Origin: Diatrype stigma
Lineage: Eukaryota > Ascomycota > Sordariomycetes > Xylariales > Diatrypaceae
Length of the DNA: 64,000 nucleotides
Assembly: GCA_022225965.2 (NCBI GenBank)
Contig: JAKJXP020000066.1
Span: forward strand, 1 to 64,000
Reading direction: 5' to 3'
Shown: positions 48,787 to 60,780 of the stretch, piece after piece
Position numbering within the stretch: position 1 is the stretch's first letter
Layout: each line of letters opens with the position of its first letter
Notes under the pieces: generated by a model
Told to the model about the DNA's origin: nothing
Seen by the model: only the letters and a program-made list of their open reading frames with translations
Database searches by the model: none
Program-made: the position numbers and the translations under genes

Positions 48787-51700
48787 ATGCGGTGTTTCAA
48801 GCATGTGTTGCGGAGGTTTAGAAGGCGTCGGGCAGGGGAGCCCAGGGTCACGTCGTCAACAGTATGTTCCTAATAATGAAGCTAATGAGACTAATGAGCT
48901 GATGTAGGGTTCGTGGTCCAGGAAGAAGCGACAGAACAGCAACATACTTTCCAGAAAAATGGCGATATTCAGCCAGATGAATGCGAAGGAACGGCTTCAC
49001 TAGACGCGAATCACATTGACACGATCGAAGTCCCACATGAATCTAGAGCCAACGAGTCTCCTCCCCTCGCAAACGATATGCCCCAGTCAGACGACGGGGC
49101 ACAAGGCAGAGCACAGTCGCTGGTAGGTTGCTAGGAAGTCGATCGGTAACATCGGTAGACTTCAAATTGTGTATTTGACCTCTGACCTAGCTATCAATCG
49201 ATACTATGTAGGAGTTGAGCCCAAACACTTACTAATTGGAAGCAGTCTCATGTATCGTCTCCAACAGCCCAGTCATTCAGTTGGGGTGCTCTCTGGGCCG
49301 AGGCGTATGATTCTTTGAGACAGAATGAAGAGTACTCTCAACTTCTTATGGAGTTTGAAAAGTCTCTTAGCAAGCGGAGTGCGCATTCAGGCGGTAAGGA
49401 TGACGAAGATTTACTACAGCATTAAACGCCTCACTGCTGGGCGAGGGCTAACACAGGTTCGGTATATTTAGGTGAAGCGAGCAGGGACGATGTCGGTTTC
49501 AAAATTCAAGAGCTTGTCCAGAGTGATCTGAACACAATATCAAACGGTCATGTTTCCTCTCCAATATCCAGGCTTCAAAAGATCATCGAGGCTATTTCAG
49601 AATACAATGCGATCATCAGCCAGGTTGTCTCGGTTGAGCCTCATGCCGCGTTAGCTTGGGCCGGCATCACGACGATTCTTTCAGTAAGCCACCTCTACAT
49701 GGAAGCCTTGAAACGCATGTTCAAAGCTTAATACTAAACGGGTCTCGTAAATAGATACTAGAAAACTTCTTTCAACAAGACGAGGATGCCATAGAAGGCC
49801 TCGGCAACATCATGTTCCTTCTAATTCGTTACCAGTCCATGCAAGAATCAACCCTATCCAGCGATGTTGAAGATCCGAGGTATGTATTCACATTGATGGG
49901 AGAATTTCCAATTCAATCGGGCTAACATATGACTAGTCTATCTAGAATAACTCGCAGTGTCCTTCTAAATATTAGAGAAAAGCTTATAAACATGTATGCA
50001 CAAGTTTACGTGTATCAAATTCGCTTCCACCAACACCTTGAGAGGAACAAATTGCATCGCGCGTTGAGAAGCACAGTTACTGCGGACGATTGGAAGAATA
50101 AGTGGGTGGAAATTGAGTCCATAAGTCGGCAAATTGATCAAGCCCTAGAAACTCGGATGAGCTCGAGAACGATGGAAATATGGAAGAAGGTTGATCAGAT
50201 CAACACAAGGACAGAAAGATTCGAGACAACCCAGAAGGAAAAGTTGAAAGCTATTGAGGTAAAGACTGTCAAATCCAAAGTATCACCTTTTCATAACAAT
50301 ATGTTGACCTTTCATCCCATTTCTAGGACAACAGCGTAGATGATGGTCTGTTGTTATTGCCTTTTTCTGGGAATGCCACCTTCGATTCAGCCGAGACACA
50401 GAGCGCAGAATCCCCTTGCCTGTCTGGAACACAGCAGCACACTCTAAGCGAGATCCAGAATTGGACCGAAGACCCCTCTGGCAAACCTGTTTATTGGCTT
50501 CATGGAATGGCCGGTACTGGCAAAACAAGCATCGCCTTGACGGTTGCCCACGCCTTGAAGGATAGACAACCGTTTACCAATGGAGCTTCACCCCCAAGCT
50601 CAGCTTGTTTAGGGGGGAGCTTTTTCTTCAAACAAGGCGATGCTACCAGGAATAGTACCAGATCCTTTTTTCCCACGCTTGCCAGGTGCCTTGCGGAGGA
50701 GTCACCTGCCTTGAAGTCGACTATCGCCAACGTCATCAAGAAAAATCTGTCGATCGGGACAAAGGCACCGCAACAACAATTCCATCACTTAATTCTCCAG
50801 CCGATCTCGGATCTTGATGCCAAGGGCCTTCCAGTACGTCTGGTTGTCGTGGTAGATGCACTAGATGAGTGTATAAGTACAGATGAATCCAGAGAGTTGC
50901 TTAGCCTGCTCGGACCCCTCGAAGGTTTCCATCATGTTCAACTACGGCTCCTCATCACCAGCAGACGTGACCCCCACATTTCCGACAGTTTTGCAGACCT
51001 ACCGCCATCTCTATATCGGGATTCAGAGCTTGAAAAGATTTGGCTGGGCACCGATAGAAACAAGGACGACATCACTATATACCTGGAACAAAGGTTGGCC
51101 ACAATTGCTAAAAAGCATCATGTTTCACAAGACTGGATCGACGAGACTGGCATCAGCCAGCTTCGGGTGAAGGCCGATGGTCTCTTTATCTATGCAGCAA
51201 CGGTGTGCCGGTTCTTGGATTCCGAGGACTTCTCCGATAAGGACGCAAGACAGGAACGTTTAGAGTATATCTTTGGCGACGAAGGATCACTAAAAACACC
51301 CCAATCGAAAGTGGATGAGATCTATATCAAGGTGTTATCTTTTCCCTACATCGATGACTCAGCCCCGCGGGCAAAGGCAAAGCTTTACACTCGTACAAGC
51401 AGGATTCTCGGCATTATTGCGGTTCTATTTGAACCACTGTCTGCTCTAGACCTTGAGCACCTGGCCCCCTTGGACAGAGAAAGTCTAGGGAACATACTGA
51501 AACGACTCCACTCCATATTAAGCGTTCCCGACGACAAGGAGGCGTCTATTGGTCTCGTTCATCTGTCGTTTCGAGACTTTATCCTGAGCCAAGAGCGTTC
51601 GAATCAATTGCGTCCTCTTGTCGACGTCGATGAAGCTACTATATCTCGTCACATATTCCAGCGTTGCCTCGAGATCATGTCCTCGGAACTTTGTCAGGAT

Positions 51701-54536
51701 ATTTGCAAACTTGGCAAGCCTGGGACGCTTATTTCCGAGGTACAGGACAGTGATATCAGACAGCATATTCCGCAATACCTTCGATATGCGTGCCGATACT
51801 GGGCTGATCATCTTTCCAATCTCGACGAGGGTGGCCAATCAGAGGTCGGACTGCGGGATGACGGGGAGACGATCCTCGCATTCCTACAGAAGAATGTTCT
51901 GTTTTGGATTGAGGCAATGAGCTGGCTGCGAGAGATACCGACTACCATTCTAGTCATCACTCGCTTGCAAGATTTGACTGCAGTAAGTGGTAAATTAACC
52001 CCGATCAGGCTTCGAGGCTAACTCAGGATGTCTGCACTTTTAGATCCTGGCACATAAAAAGTTATCCGCCTTTATCTATGATACCAAACGCTTTATCCTT
52101 GATAATAGGTGGATCATTGAGAATGCGCCCTTACAGCTCTACGCGTCTGCCCTCCTATTTAGTCCTCAGAAGAGCATAGTCCGGTCTCAATTTCACCATG
52201 TCATAGCTCCTTGGATCACTCAAGAACCCGAAGTTGAAAATGAGTGGACTGCTGCGCTTGCTGTGCTCACGGGTCATACTGAGCAGGTTACTCGTATCAA
52301 ATTCTCCCCCGTTGAGAGCCTATTTCTCTCTATATCACTCGATAAAACCATTAGACTATGGGATTACATCACGGGGACTGAGCGTTTCAGGTTTGAATCC
52401 CCCGACTATCCTACGTGTGCTACCTTTTCACACAATGGCAAGCTGGTCGCAATTGGGCTTCAAAATGGCAACATAATGGTCATCGAATTTTCGAAGGGGG
52501 AAACAACTATGATTTACACGGACAACAGTATCGAGGAAATTGCATTCCTGTTCCAAAGCGATAATACTCTAGCAGCTATATCTTCCGGCAAGCTTCAGAC
52601 ATGGAACATTGACAAAAGGGGAGAGAATCCTAATTGCCTTGCTCTATTAGAAACATCCGGAGAGGACGGGGCTGGGGTATTTTCACAAAATGGCGCCTTT
52701 GTATTGGTGGCATTGCCTGGCGAACTTCAGCTTTGGAACGCGGAGGAGGAACGAGTCGAAACAATGTCCATTGGCAACAGAGAACCCATCCGCTGTGCGG
52801 CTATCTCATCCAATGGGAGAATCGCAATGATAGCGACTCCCAACAAGCTTACGCAGTACGAACTGACGACGGGAAAAGTAATACACGAAGCCGAATTTCA
52901 CGCGGACGTATGGTTAACCACATTCTCCGGGATAGATGAGCAGCTCGTCGTCATTGGGCTCGGTTGGGGCGAGATTGAGATCCTCAACGTTCATACTTGG
53001 AGAATAGAGATGTATTTTCGCCAATCTAGGAAAATTGGTGACATCTTCGTTTCTCGGGACAGCAAGTTTATAATGGCAGGAAGTCTGAGCGGCGACATTC
53101 AAGTGTGGGATATGGCGAGCTGTGCCAGGCAAGGACGTCTCAGCTTACAACATAGCGAGTGCTATGCCTCAATTTTTCTCGGCGGTGACGATCTAGCACT
53201 GAGTATCGATCAACAGCGATACCTTGTCCCGATGGGGTACTGGACCTTATTAAACAACTTAAGAATATGGGATACAAACCGGGGCTGTCTGGACAGTGAG
53301 ACTGATATCGTGAATATCTCCCCTGACAGAAAGTTCGTGGCACGTGCCGTACACCCTTGGGGACCGGTCCAGCTCTGGGACTGGGAACTAACAACCAACT
53401 ATTTGGCCCCCGAAAGCTTTGAGAGAATCATCTTCTCTCCGGACAGTAGCAGGATCGCCTTATATCCGGCGGATATGCTCAGTGAAACAATCATCAGCGT
53501 TCGAATAATCGCGAGCACGACCTTGAAGGAGATCACAACCTTGGAGGTGGCTTGGGTGGAGGGTTGGGTGAAGAGGGATGTCATGCCAACTTTCGTATTC
53601 TCACCTAACGGGAAAAGTGCGGTCTTGCTGCAACAAAAGACAGATGAGAGCAGGATGGAATTGTGGGACCTCGACAAGGGAGAGCGACTAGGATTTTGTC
53701 CGTGCTCTCGATTGTCCACACCGTACAGACCGATTAGCTTCTCTCAAGACGGGCATTTGGTTGCTTTCCTAGTGGACGAGTGCGATAACACAGGGGGCAA
53801 ATACTACAACGGCATCGTGGTGATGGAAGTAGCGACGGGAAGGACACAGCTAATGCCATCCAGCGAAATTATGGCTCCTTTTATCTTCCACCCAGAAGTC
53901 GGCCTCGCTGCAACATTAGAAACGGTCAGTCATCGCGTTGTAATATGGGGGACAGACCCTCTCCGTAGGAAATGTGTTTTAGAGGTCGGAGGATCTAACT
54001 GCAGGGTCGACTCGATGGCGATTATCCAGGCTGACAGGCTTGTGACCGCTTCATCATACAACACACATCTGGCTACAGCAGTGACTATTTTCCAGTTCTG
54101 GGACATCACGACCGGCTTGGAGATTGGTAGATACGATTTCGGCTCCCTGATTGGCAATAGGGCTCTGTCCTTCCGCGAAAACCCACGATGCTTGATTTCC
54201 GAAGGGGGCATGCTTCCAATCCCCCTCGAAATGCACCTTCAGACCGAGGGCGATCTAGCGCAGGCAGAGAAAGATCTGCAGAGTTGCGTCCATGTAGAAG
54301 GGGGGTGGGTTTTTCAAGGAGTCGACAGACTTCTTTGGCTTCCGCCTGCGTATCAAGCAGGAAGAACTCGACAAGGGGCCTGTGCTGTAAAAGACGACGT
54401 CCTTCTTGTGACCTGCCGCTATGACGGGATGCATTATCTCCGGCGTATACGATTCGATCTCGCCAGAACACCACTAATAACAGGTGGTAAACGGCTTACA
54501 ATGCCACGGTACTCCCCCCCATCCAGCACCTCCTAG
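48787..54536 (+). CDS. NLR-type STAND protein: NACHT_N-like domain, NACHT, WD40 propeller
   Basis: Eight exons join in frame: 48787-48861, 48922-49122, 49246-49393, 49472-49683, 49755-49879, 49937-50258, 50327-51982 and 52044-54536, giving 1743 residues. A basic start (MRCFKHVLRRFRRRRAG) and disordered leader precede an NWD-type N-terminal domain at ~95-250 (FSWGALWAEAYDSL; EPHAALAWAGITTIL). The NACHT domain carries the P-loop GMAGTGKTS (421-429), Walker B VVVVDALDEC (~534-543) and sensor LLITSRRDP. A helical region follows (LVHLSFRDFIL, typical of this class). WD40-like blades begin at ~987 (LTGHTEQVTRIKFSPVES, then LDKTIRLWD); later blades are degenerate (GDIQVWD, RMELWDLDKGE). Fungal relatives act in non-self recognition and regulated cell death; no ligand can be inferred. 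The exon 1 start is the least certain part. Confidence 0.88.
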
Positions 54537-55223
54537 TCGTAACGCAAACCACAGATCATTGTTCAGCTGGGCGAGCATACAATCTTCGCCTTGACACAGT
54601 CGGATACACGGTCATCGAGATTAGGTATAGCTTTGTTTTTTAATGTCAGTTCTGTCCCATATTGAATTATTGCCAAATGCAGGCTGTAGAAACCTGGTGA
54701 CGATGTAGATCGACGAAGGTCTGTAAAGTGTAGGTAGTTGCGTTATAGAGCAGCAGGTACCTACTCCGTGAGGTTGTTTCCGTCTCGGTTCGGAGATAAA
54801 TTCAAGGGGTAACCCACTCAGGACCGGGCGGGACTGCAGGCATGTCGGCATTTGAAGACCCACACTAGCTAACGCCACACAGTTAGGTACCTAGGTACGT
54901 ATAATGACATCAGACTTCCGGATTCGAAGTAACAAGCGCGGCTGTTGCTACCAATGAGCTGTGGGCGTTGGCATGTGAGGCGGCAGAACAAGCCTTCATC
55001 CAGTCGTTTGGCCATGACCGCATCGACATAAAACACGGCTTGCTTATAACAAATCCGAGAGGGAGCACGTCCCGAGTCAACCACTTTTTATTATTTCATC
55101 CTTTCATCCTACCCTACTCCCTACTAGTAACTACCCTACGCATTCCACCGTCGTTGGCATTCACTCCTCTACGGTCATCAGTCTCCAATCGAACGCATTC
55201 ATTCTCCACCGACAGACAGCAAC
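54537..55223. other. Intergenic region between the NLR and membrane-protein genes
   Basis: It holds the NLR 3' end and the promoter of the next gene, including C/T-rich sequence at about 55090-55200. No further feature is seen. Confidence 0.45.
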
Positions 55224-56888
55224 ATGCTCGAGTACTTCACCTTCAAAAAGGTGAAGAAGCACCGGGCCGAAAAGGCTGAGAAGGAGCGTGTGGAAAAGGA
55301 GAACAGCGACAAACAAGAGAAGACGAAGGTAGAAGGAAAAGACGGGACGAGCTCGGATCAGGCAACGGTAGCGGTAGCGGAACCAGCAGAGGGTGACGCC
55401 GATACGCCAACATCGCCGCCCCCTACTTCTTCGCCTGCACCACCAGTCACCATTACCAAACCTGAGGACATACCCAAGAACACGCCGATCCCGGTTCTCG
55501 AGGAAGACGATGAGAGGTTTCTCGAGCGACTTACCTCGTCGCCTGAAAGCCGCACCCCCACCAACGACAATGACGATGAGACGCCGCCCCCGCTACCCCC
55601 GCGGATCAAGACGCCCGTCATCGAATGGGACAGCGACGCATCGAGTGTCGGCAGTAGGCAGGGAAGCTCCGCCGTAGCAGAAGATGACAAAAGCAAATCG
55701 AGGGAGAAAGACAAAGACAATAAGAAGGGGAAAGGAAAAGAGAAGGAGAAGGACAAGAAAGACAAGGCCACCGCCGACCCCGCCGAGCCGAAGAACAAGC
55801 GCTTCTCCTTCGTGACGAACCTAGGGCGCGGCATCTCGCTGCGCAAGAAGCCGGGTCACACCAGTAGTAGTGGCCAGGGCGATGCCTCCTCTCTGAAGCC
55901 CGCGGCAGCAGCAGCAGCGGCGGCCCTGCCGGAAAGCGAAGTGCGCAAGGAAGAGGCCGAGATCGCGCGGGTGCTCGACGACTTGAACCTAGCGGCCAGC
56001 AGCGACGACAAGAAAACGTTCAGCCTGCCGGGCGAGACGGCGGACCTGGTGCGGCGGTTCACGCAGGTGCTCAAGGACCTGGCGAACGGGGTGCCGACGG
56101 CGTACGGCGACCTGGTGCAGCTGGTGGACGACCGGGACGGCGTGATCGAGCGCGCCTACGGCCGGCTGCCCAAGGGCCTGCGCAAGCTCGTCGCCCAGCT
56201 GCCCGACCAGCTGACCTCCAAGCTGGCGCCCGAGCTGCTGGCCGTCGCCGCCGAGGCCCAGGGCCTGTCCGCGGAAGAGGGCAAGGACGGCGGGCTCAAG
56301 GGCGCCGCCAAGCGCTTCCTCACGCCGTCGAACCTGCAGGAGCTCGTCACGAAGCCCGGCGCCATCGCCGGATTGCTCAAGGGCATCGTCAATGCCCTCA
56401 AGACCCGCTGGCCCGCCTTCATCGGCACGAACGTCCTGTGGAGCGTGGCTGTATTCTGTGAGTTCTTACCCAACAACAGCAGCAACAACAAAATACCCCC
56501 AGCATTCATCTATCTATCTGTTTATATTTTGCTCTCTCGCCTTCCCGACTGCAAGGCACTATTACATAATAGGCAACGAAGTAGCTAACGTGCAATATTC
56601 ACCACAGTACTCCTCTCCGTCCTCTGGTACTGCTACAAGCGGGGCCGCGAGGTGCGGCTCGAGGGCGAGGCCACCGAAGCAGCGGCCGCTGCCGCTACGG
56701 GGGACATCGACGACAGCGCGCGCGTCGAGGAGCTTCCGGACGACCCGCAGCTACCCGCACCCGGCGCTCCGAGCACCGCGACGAGGCAGATAGCGGGTGC
56801 GGAAGAGGACAACGAGCACGTCAAGGTGTTCCCGCCAGCCTCCCCGCGGGAGACCGTGACAGCGTCGGCCCCGGCCCGGACGGGTTGA
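55224..56888 (+). CDS. Hypothetical single-pass membrane protein with charged, disordered N-terminus
   Basis: Two exons (55224-56457 and 56608-56888) join in frame to 504 residues; the intron is 150 nt. The start (MLEYFTFKKVKKHRAEK) is basic. Residues ~20-220 are Lys/Glu- and Pro-rich and disordered, with long KEKDKDNKKGKGK-type runs. A folded-looking helical region spans ~245-390 (DLVRRFTQVLKDLANGVPTA, LPKGLRKLVAQLPDQL). One membrane segment is created by the splice (FIGTNVLWSVAVF joined to LLLSVLWYCYK), followed by a ~75-residue acidic tail. Without splicing the membrane segment is cut short, which supports the intron. I do not recognise the family; similar architectures are common among unnamed fungal proteins. 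Confidence 0.8.
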
Positions 56889-57804
56889 ATGAGATGAAGA
56901 TGAAAGCTGCGGATGCGCGGGCAATGAGGATGGGCCGAGAGGAGACGATCTGACGACGGTATATGAGCTAATAACATGAAGAGCATGCATGTTCCTTTAC
57001 GAATCATGATGGGGGTGTTTCTTTTTTCTTCTTCATTCTTCTTCCCTTGCGTTTTCTCTTAGCGCCTAGTTAGCTTGATACCCTAATCAACGAACGGAAT
57101 ACGAGAGCGTGGCCCCTAATGCGGATGGATGGCTTTAGAAGGGGAAATCTTCACGATGCAATGGCAATACACGAAACGAAGGCTTTTTTCCTTGGTTTGA
57201 AGGAACATGGGTAGAATTGGCTTTTAATCTCGTGAGGCATATTACGCATGAACCTGCCTACTTATTTATCGTGTGCTGCGTTACGCCACGTGTGATGTAA
57301 CTTGATATGCCTCACTTGCTACTGGCTACATGTCAGCATTCGAGAATATTGGAGCATTTATTCGCATCTATTCCAAGTACCTATCGGTCAGAGGGAAAGA
57401 CAAAAGCGAATACTGGCCCGTTGACCCCAATCACCAGATTCCCTCCAACGTAGTAGTCCGTACTGTACCAGGCTCTCTATCGCGTCCTGGAAGATCAAAG
57501 ATACGGTAGAATCCAAAACAGGTGTATTATTGTTATACAAAAGCAATAAGCGATCTTTATGCCGACATAATAGTCTAACAAGGAGTGGAAGAGCTCCATA
57601 AAGTATATACAATGTACACCAAGCTACTCGCTACCTATGTAGGTAAGCACCGGTCACCCCAGTAAATGTATGTAATCCAAGCTCTCCTATCTAGCCCCTA
57701 TATCGCGACTCGCGGCACCGATCCACGTATCGGAGCGCCACCTTCGTGGATTGATGGATGGCCAATTAGGCGAAGGTGGAGGAGGGGGATGGATGGCCGA
57801 GAGA
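56889..57804. other. Intergenic region, no gene seen
   Basis: The 3' UTR of the preceding gene and unremarkable sequence. Only short frames are present. Confidence 0.4.
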
Positions 57805-57977
57805 GCTCAGCATCTGGTGTGGCGGAGTCACTAGGCCACATGCCACACCTGATGATTATGGTGGTGAAGGTAGCTGGCTGAGTGGCCCAGACTCCTGCCT
57901 CCCGAGCCCCCGTCGATGGCCTCGAGCTCATCATCTGGTGTGGCGGAGTCACTGGGCCACATGCCACACCAGATGAT
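57805..57977. repeat. Duplicated hairpin (15-bp inverted repeat)
   Basis: A ~50-bp unit occurs twice, near 57805-57855 and 57926-57977, 121 bp apart. In the second copy 15-bp arms (57930-57944 and 57963-57977) are perfect inverted repeats around an 18-nt loop. The first copy has the same arms with a mismatch at 57850. The unit could be a foldback/MITE-like element or a structured RNA; no transposase-like terminal duplications are evident. Confidence 0.75.
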
Positions 57978-57999
57978 ATCCCCCTCCTGCCTCCAGTCC

Positions 58000-59080
58000 C
58001 TATCCCCTGCCCTTGCCCCCCTACCCACCCGACCTTCCCTCGGGGGGACAAGAAAAAGAAGCAGCACTCCAATGGAGGAGGGATGCCACCTACTGATATA
58101 GGTACAAATCTTACAGATGCTTGAGGGCATAACGTGGGTATGCCCCCCAGACCGACATAACCACAGGTAGGTACCATGAGGTATCCTCTAGGAGGTTACC
58201 ACCGTAACACGAGACAGCAACATGGCGCGCCCACTGCGCCTTGCTGGCATCGGTGTGCCTTTCTGAGGGCAAGACACCGGGTGGCATGCGGGATGCTGTA
58301 ATATAGCATCCAGCCGAGGAGTATCCTATTCATGTGGCCCCTTATCAAAAGAAGGGGGGACACTGGGATTGGGATACCCCTACTAGCCAGGGTTTTCTCG
58401 CCTGCCTTCTCAGCCTCGCTTGTGCGGCAGCCACGCACACCATGACGGGTAGGAATTAATGCCCGCCATGGCGAATGTCCACCGGAATGGAACCTCGGTG
58501 GTGATGATGAAGATGTTGACGGCGGTGATACCAGCGAGTCTTGGCAGGTCCTTGGCCAACCAAGGACACCGCTTCCGGCTGTCTGGTTGGGGGGTGCGAG
58601 ATGGTGTGCTGGCGTCTGGGTCGATCCGGAGCCCAGGGAGGGAGGTGAGGCGTGGGAGGGCTGGTGATTACCAGGGTAGGTATGTGAGGCAGGGGGCCGG
58701 ATGGGTTGAGCGCCAAAGGCAGGCAAGCCCATCTGGTTTCTGGTTCTTAAGAGCCTTCCTTGCGCACCTGGCAGGCGGTGATAGTGGTGGTAGTGGTGGT
58801 GGTGGTGAAGCGTGGGAGGTGCTGTGCTGTTGTCTGGATGGATCGGACCTGGTCTGATGTGGGTAGCCTGGGTGTTGGTGAAGGTTCCTTCCCTTCCTCT
58901 TGGTGGCATCCGTCGCCTTAGTGTAAGAGTCGGTGGTTTCCGTTGGGCTGGAGCATGCTGGGCGCTCACTGGCTAAATCAACAGGGAAAGAGGTAGGTAT
59001 CTTGTGTGTCCGGGATGTTTGGGGCGGAAGGTCGACCTGAGGGTGGTAAGGTAGGCAGGTAGGTACCTTCCAATGCGACT
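58000..59080. other. Repeat-rich stretch without a supported gene
   Basis: A minus-strand frame of 257 codons (58969-58196) is open here but is His/Pro/Ser-rich, has no domain and lies among short G/GT-rich tracts (TGGTGGTGG near 58785-58810). I treat it as non-coding or as a degraded gene. Confidence 0.4.
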
Positions 59081-59082
59081 AG

Positions 59083-59140
59083 GATCTTCCGTCCGATCAC
59101 GAATCTTCCGTCCGATCACAAATCTTCCGTCTGATCTCGG
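59083..59140. repeat. Triplicated ~19-bp unit
   Basis: Three adjacent near-identical copies of ATCTTCCGTCCGATCAC-like sequence lie at 59083-59100, 59101-59120 and 59121-59140. The last copy has C/T changes. It is a small tandem repeat in non-coding or decayed DNA. Confidence 0.75.
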
Positions 59141-60780
59141 GTTAGCAGGCACTTGATCAGAACAGGGAAGGCGCACTTACAGTGAGGCAGTTGTTCTTGA
59201 ATGTCCTTCTTGCAGACAAGGCAGTTGCCGTCGTTGAGTACCGCAGGGTGGGTGATGCAGCAGCGACCGGCGCCGACTTCGGATGAAAAAGGTCAATGTG
59301 GTGTCGGTAGTGCTTGCCTTGCCAAAGCGGCTTTCGTCCGATGTCTAGACCGTAGGTACCATTGTCCTCCCAAAAGAGACGGTCCTTCCTCATCGTTGTA
59401 GATGACAAACGATCAGGCACCGAAAATCACTTCCTGGGGGATGACATGATAGTGAAGACAGGGATGTGATTTAGGCTTGGTTAGTTCAAGCAACCTACGC
59501 ATCCCACGCGCGAGGAACACCATTGTCGTGTTTGTGTGATGACTTGCTTGCTGTTGGTGCCAGCTTCGCGGACACTGTGTCAGTCTCCTGGATGACCTTG
59601 ATGATGTTGGGCTTAGTTCCGGCCATCTTACTGTTGCACTCCGTGCAAAGCCATTTGCCCTTTTTGATGTACTTTCCCTTATGGTTGGTGGGATAGATCT
59701 TGGGCTGCCCTTGGTGGCCTTCGATACTCCCTTGCTCGATTTTCCAGTCTTGCTAGGCTTCTTGGGGCGGCCATTGTTTGGCTTCTTGGGCGCCATCTGC
59801 CAGAACAGCATCCCCTATGACGCCTCGCCCTTCAGCCTACCATAGTAGGCCCTTGTTATCGGTTTGTTAGTATCGGTAGGTAGGCCCTTGAGGGGGAAGA
59901 AACAAGATGAACGGCACAAGGGGACGCTCGCTCTGATGGGGACACAAAAGACTTACTGCAGTGGCTTGGCCTGGGCCGCAACCGACGGGTCCGGCGAAGA
60001 ATCGCCTCTGTGGCCTACACCCCAAAGGCGATGAAATCGACCTTTGAAAGGTGGGAAAGCATGGGAGAGCTTGGTAAAGCATGGGAGATGGGAGGAGCAG
60101 AATCCTCATGGTCCTCATCCTGCACCGCAACGTCAGCAAACATTTTCTCCATAACAGAGGGAAGAACATCGGGCAGGGTGGTGTTTTTCACGATGCCGTT
60201 AATGGTGTTAAGCACTTACAACATGTCGACCTTCAAGCGACTGTAGTGGGTCTATGTTGTAGGTTTATTCCTCTTCTTTTATTCTTGGATAGCCATGGCG
60301 ATGGTGTGACTGCATGCTTTGGAGGCATTGCAGCCAGCGCCATCCGCCTATGGACCGTCGGGTGGCATGGGAGAGTGGGGTTGTAGCGATGGTGATGATG
60401 ATGTTGGTGATGATGATAGCGACGGTGATAGCAGTAGTTATAGGGATGGTGGTAGCAATGGTGGTAGCAATGGTGGTAGCAATGGTGGTAGCAATGGTGG
60501 TAGCAATGGTGGTAGCAATGGTGGTAGCAATGGTGGTAGCAATGGTGGTAGCAATGGTGGTAGCAATGATGATAACAACGATGATGGCAACGTTGAAAGC
60601 AATGGTGATGCCGAACTTCCTAGGATACTTCGACACCCACCCACTACAACAGTACTTGAAATCAGCTGGGGATGCAATCTCTGGTTGATCAAAGGGAACG
60701 TGGGATTTCCAAATCTTGCTGTACAATTGGAAAGAATGAAGCTCAGAGCTGCTTACCGGTGTCAGGAATGTATGGCGGGT
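59100..60780 (-). pseudogene. Broken coding frames, possible decayed gene(s)
   Basis: Several minus-strand segments read like protein but shift frame or hit stops. Around 59750-59500 a frame reads QPKIYPTNHKGKYIKKGKWL, then CTECNSKMAGTKPNII, after an in-frame TAG. Around 59280-59170 another reads CLVCKKDIQEQLPHCKC. Around 60250-60015 a third reads NGIVKNTTLPDVLPSVMEKM, with TAA and TAG just upstream. Near 60700-60590 is FKYCCSGWVSKYPRKFGI, loosely like a CENP-B/Tigger-type helix-turn-helix. Intron-like signals (GTAAGT donors, TACTAAC branch at ~59868) also occur. Either a spliced gene with an unusual structure or a decayed, perhaps transposon-derived, gene is possible. Confidence is low. Confidence 0.3.
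60457..60564. repeat. 12-bp minisatellite, nine perfect units
   Basis: Nine exact tandem copies of AATGGTGGTAGC, flanked by one or two degenerate units on each side (about 60445-60576). The 12-bp period keeps frame: the plus strand would encode a Ser-Asn-Gly-Gly repeat and the minus strand an Ala-Thr-Thr-Ile repeat. Neither flanking frame is a convincing gene. Confidence 0.9.

Noticed and set aside
58196..58969. Minus-strand 257-codon frame
   Set aside because: It is low-complexity (His/Pro/Ser) in a repeat-rich stretch, with no domain and no neighbouring exon that would extend it.
60445..60576. CRISPR-like array
   Set aside because: The 12-bp units are contiguous with no spacers, and the host is eukaryotic.
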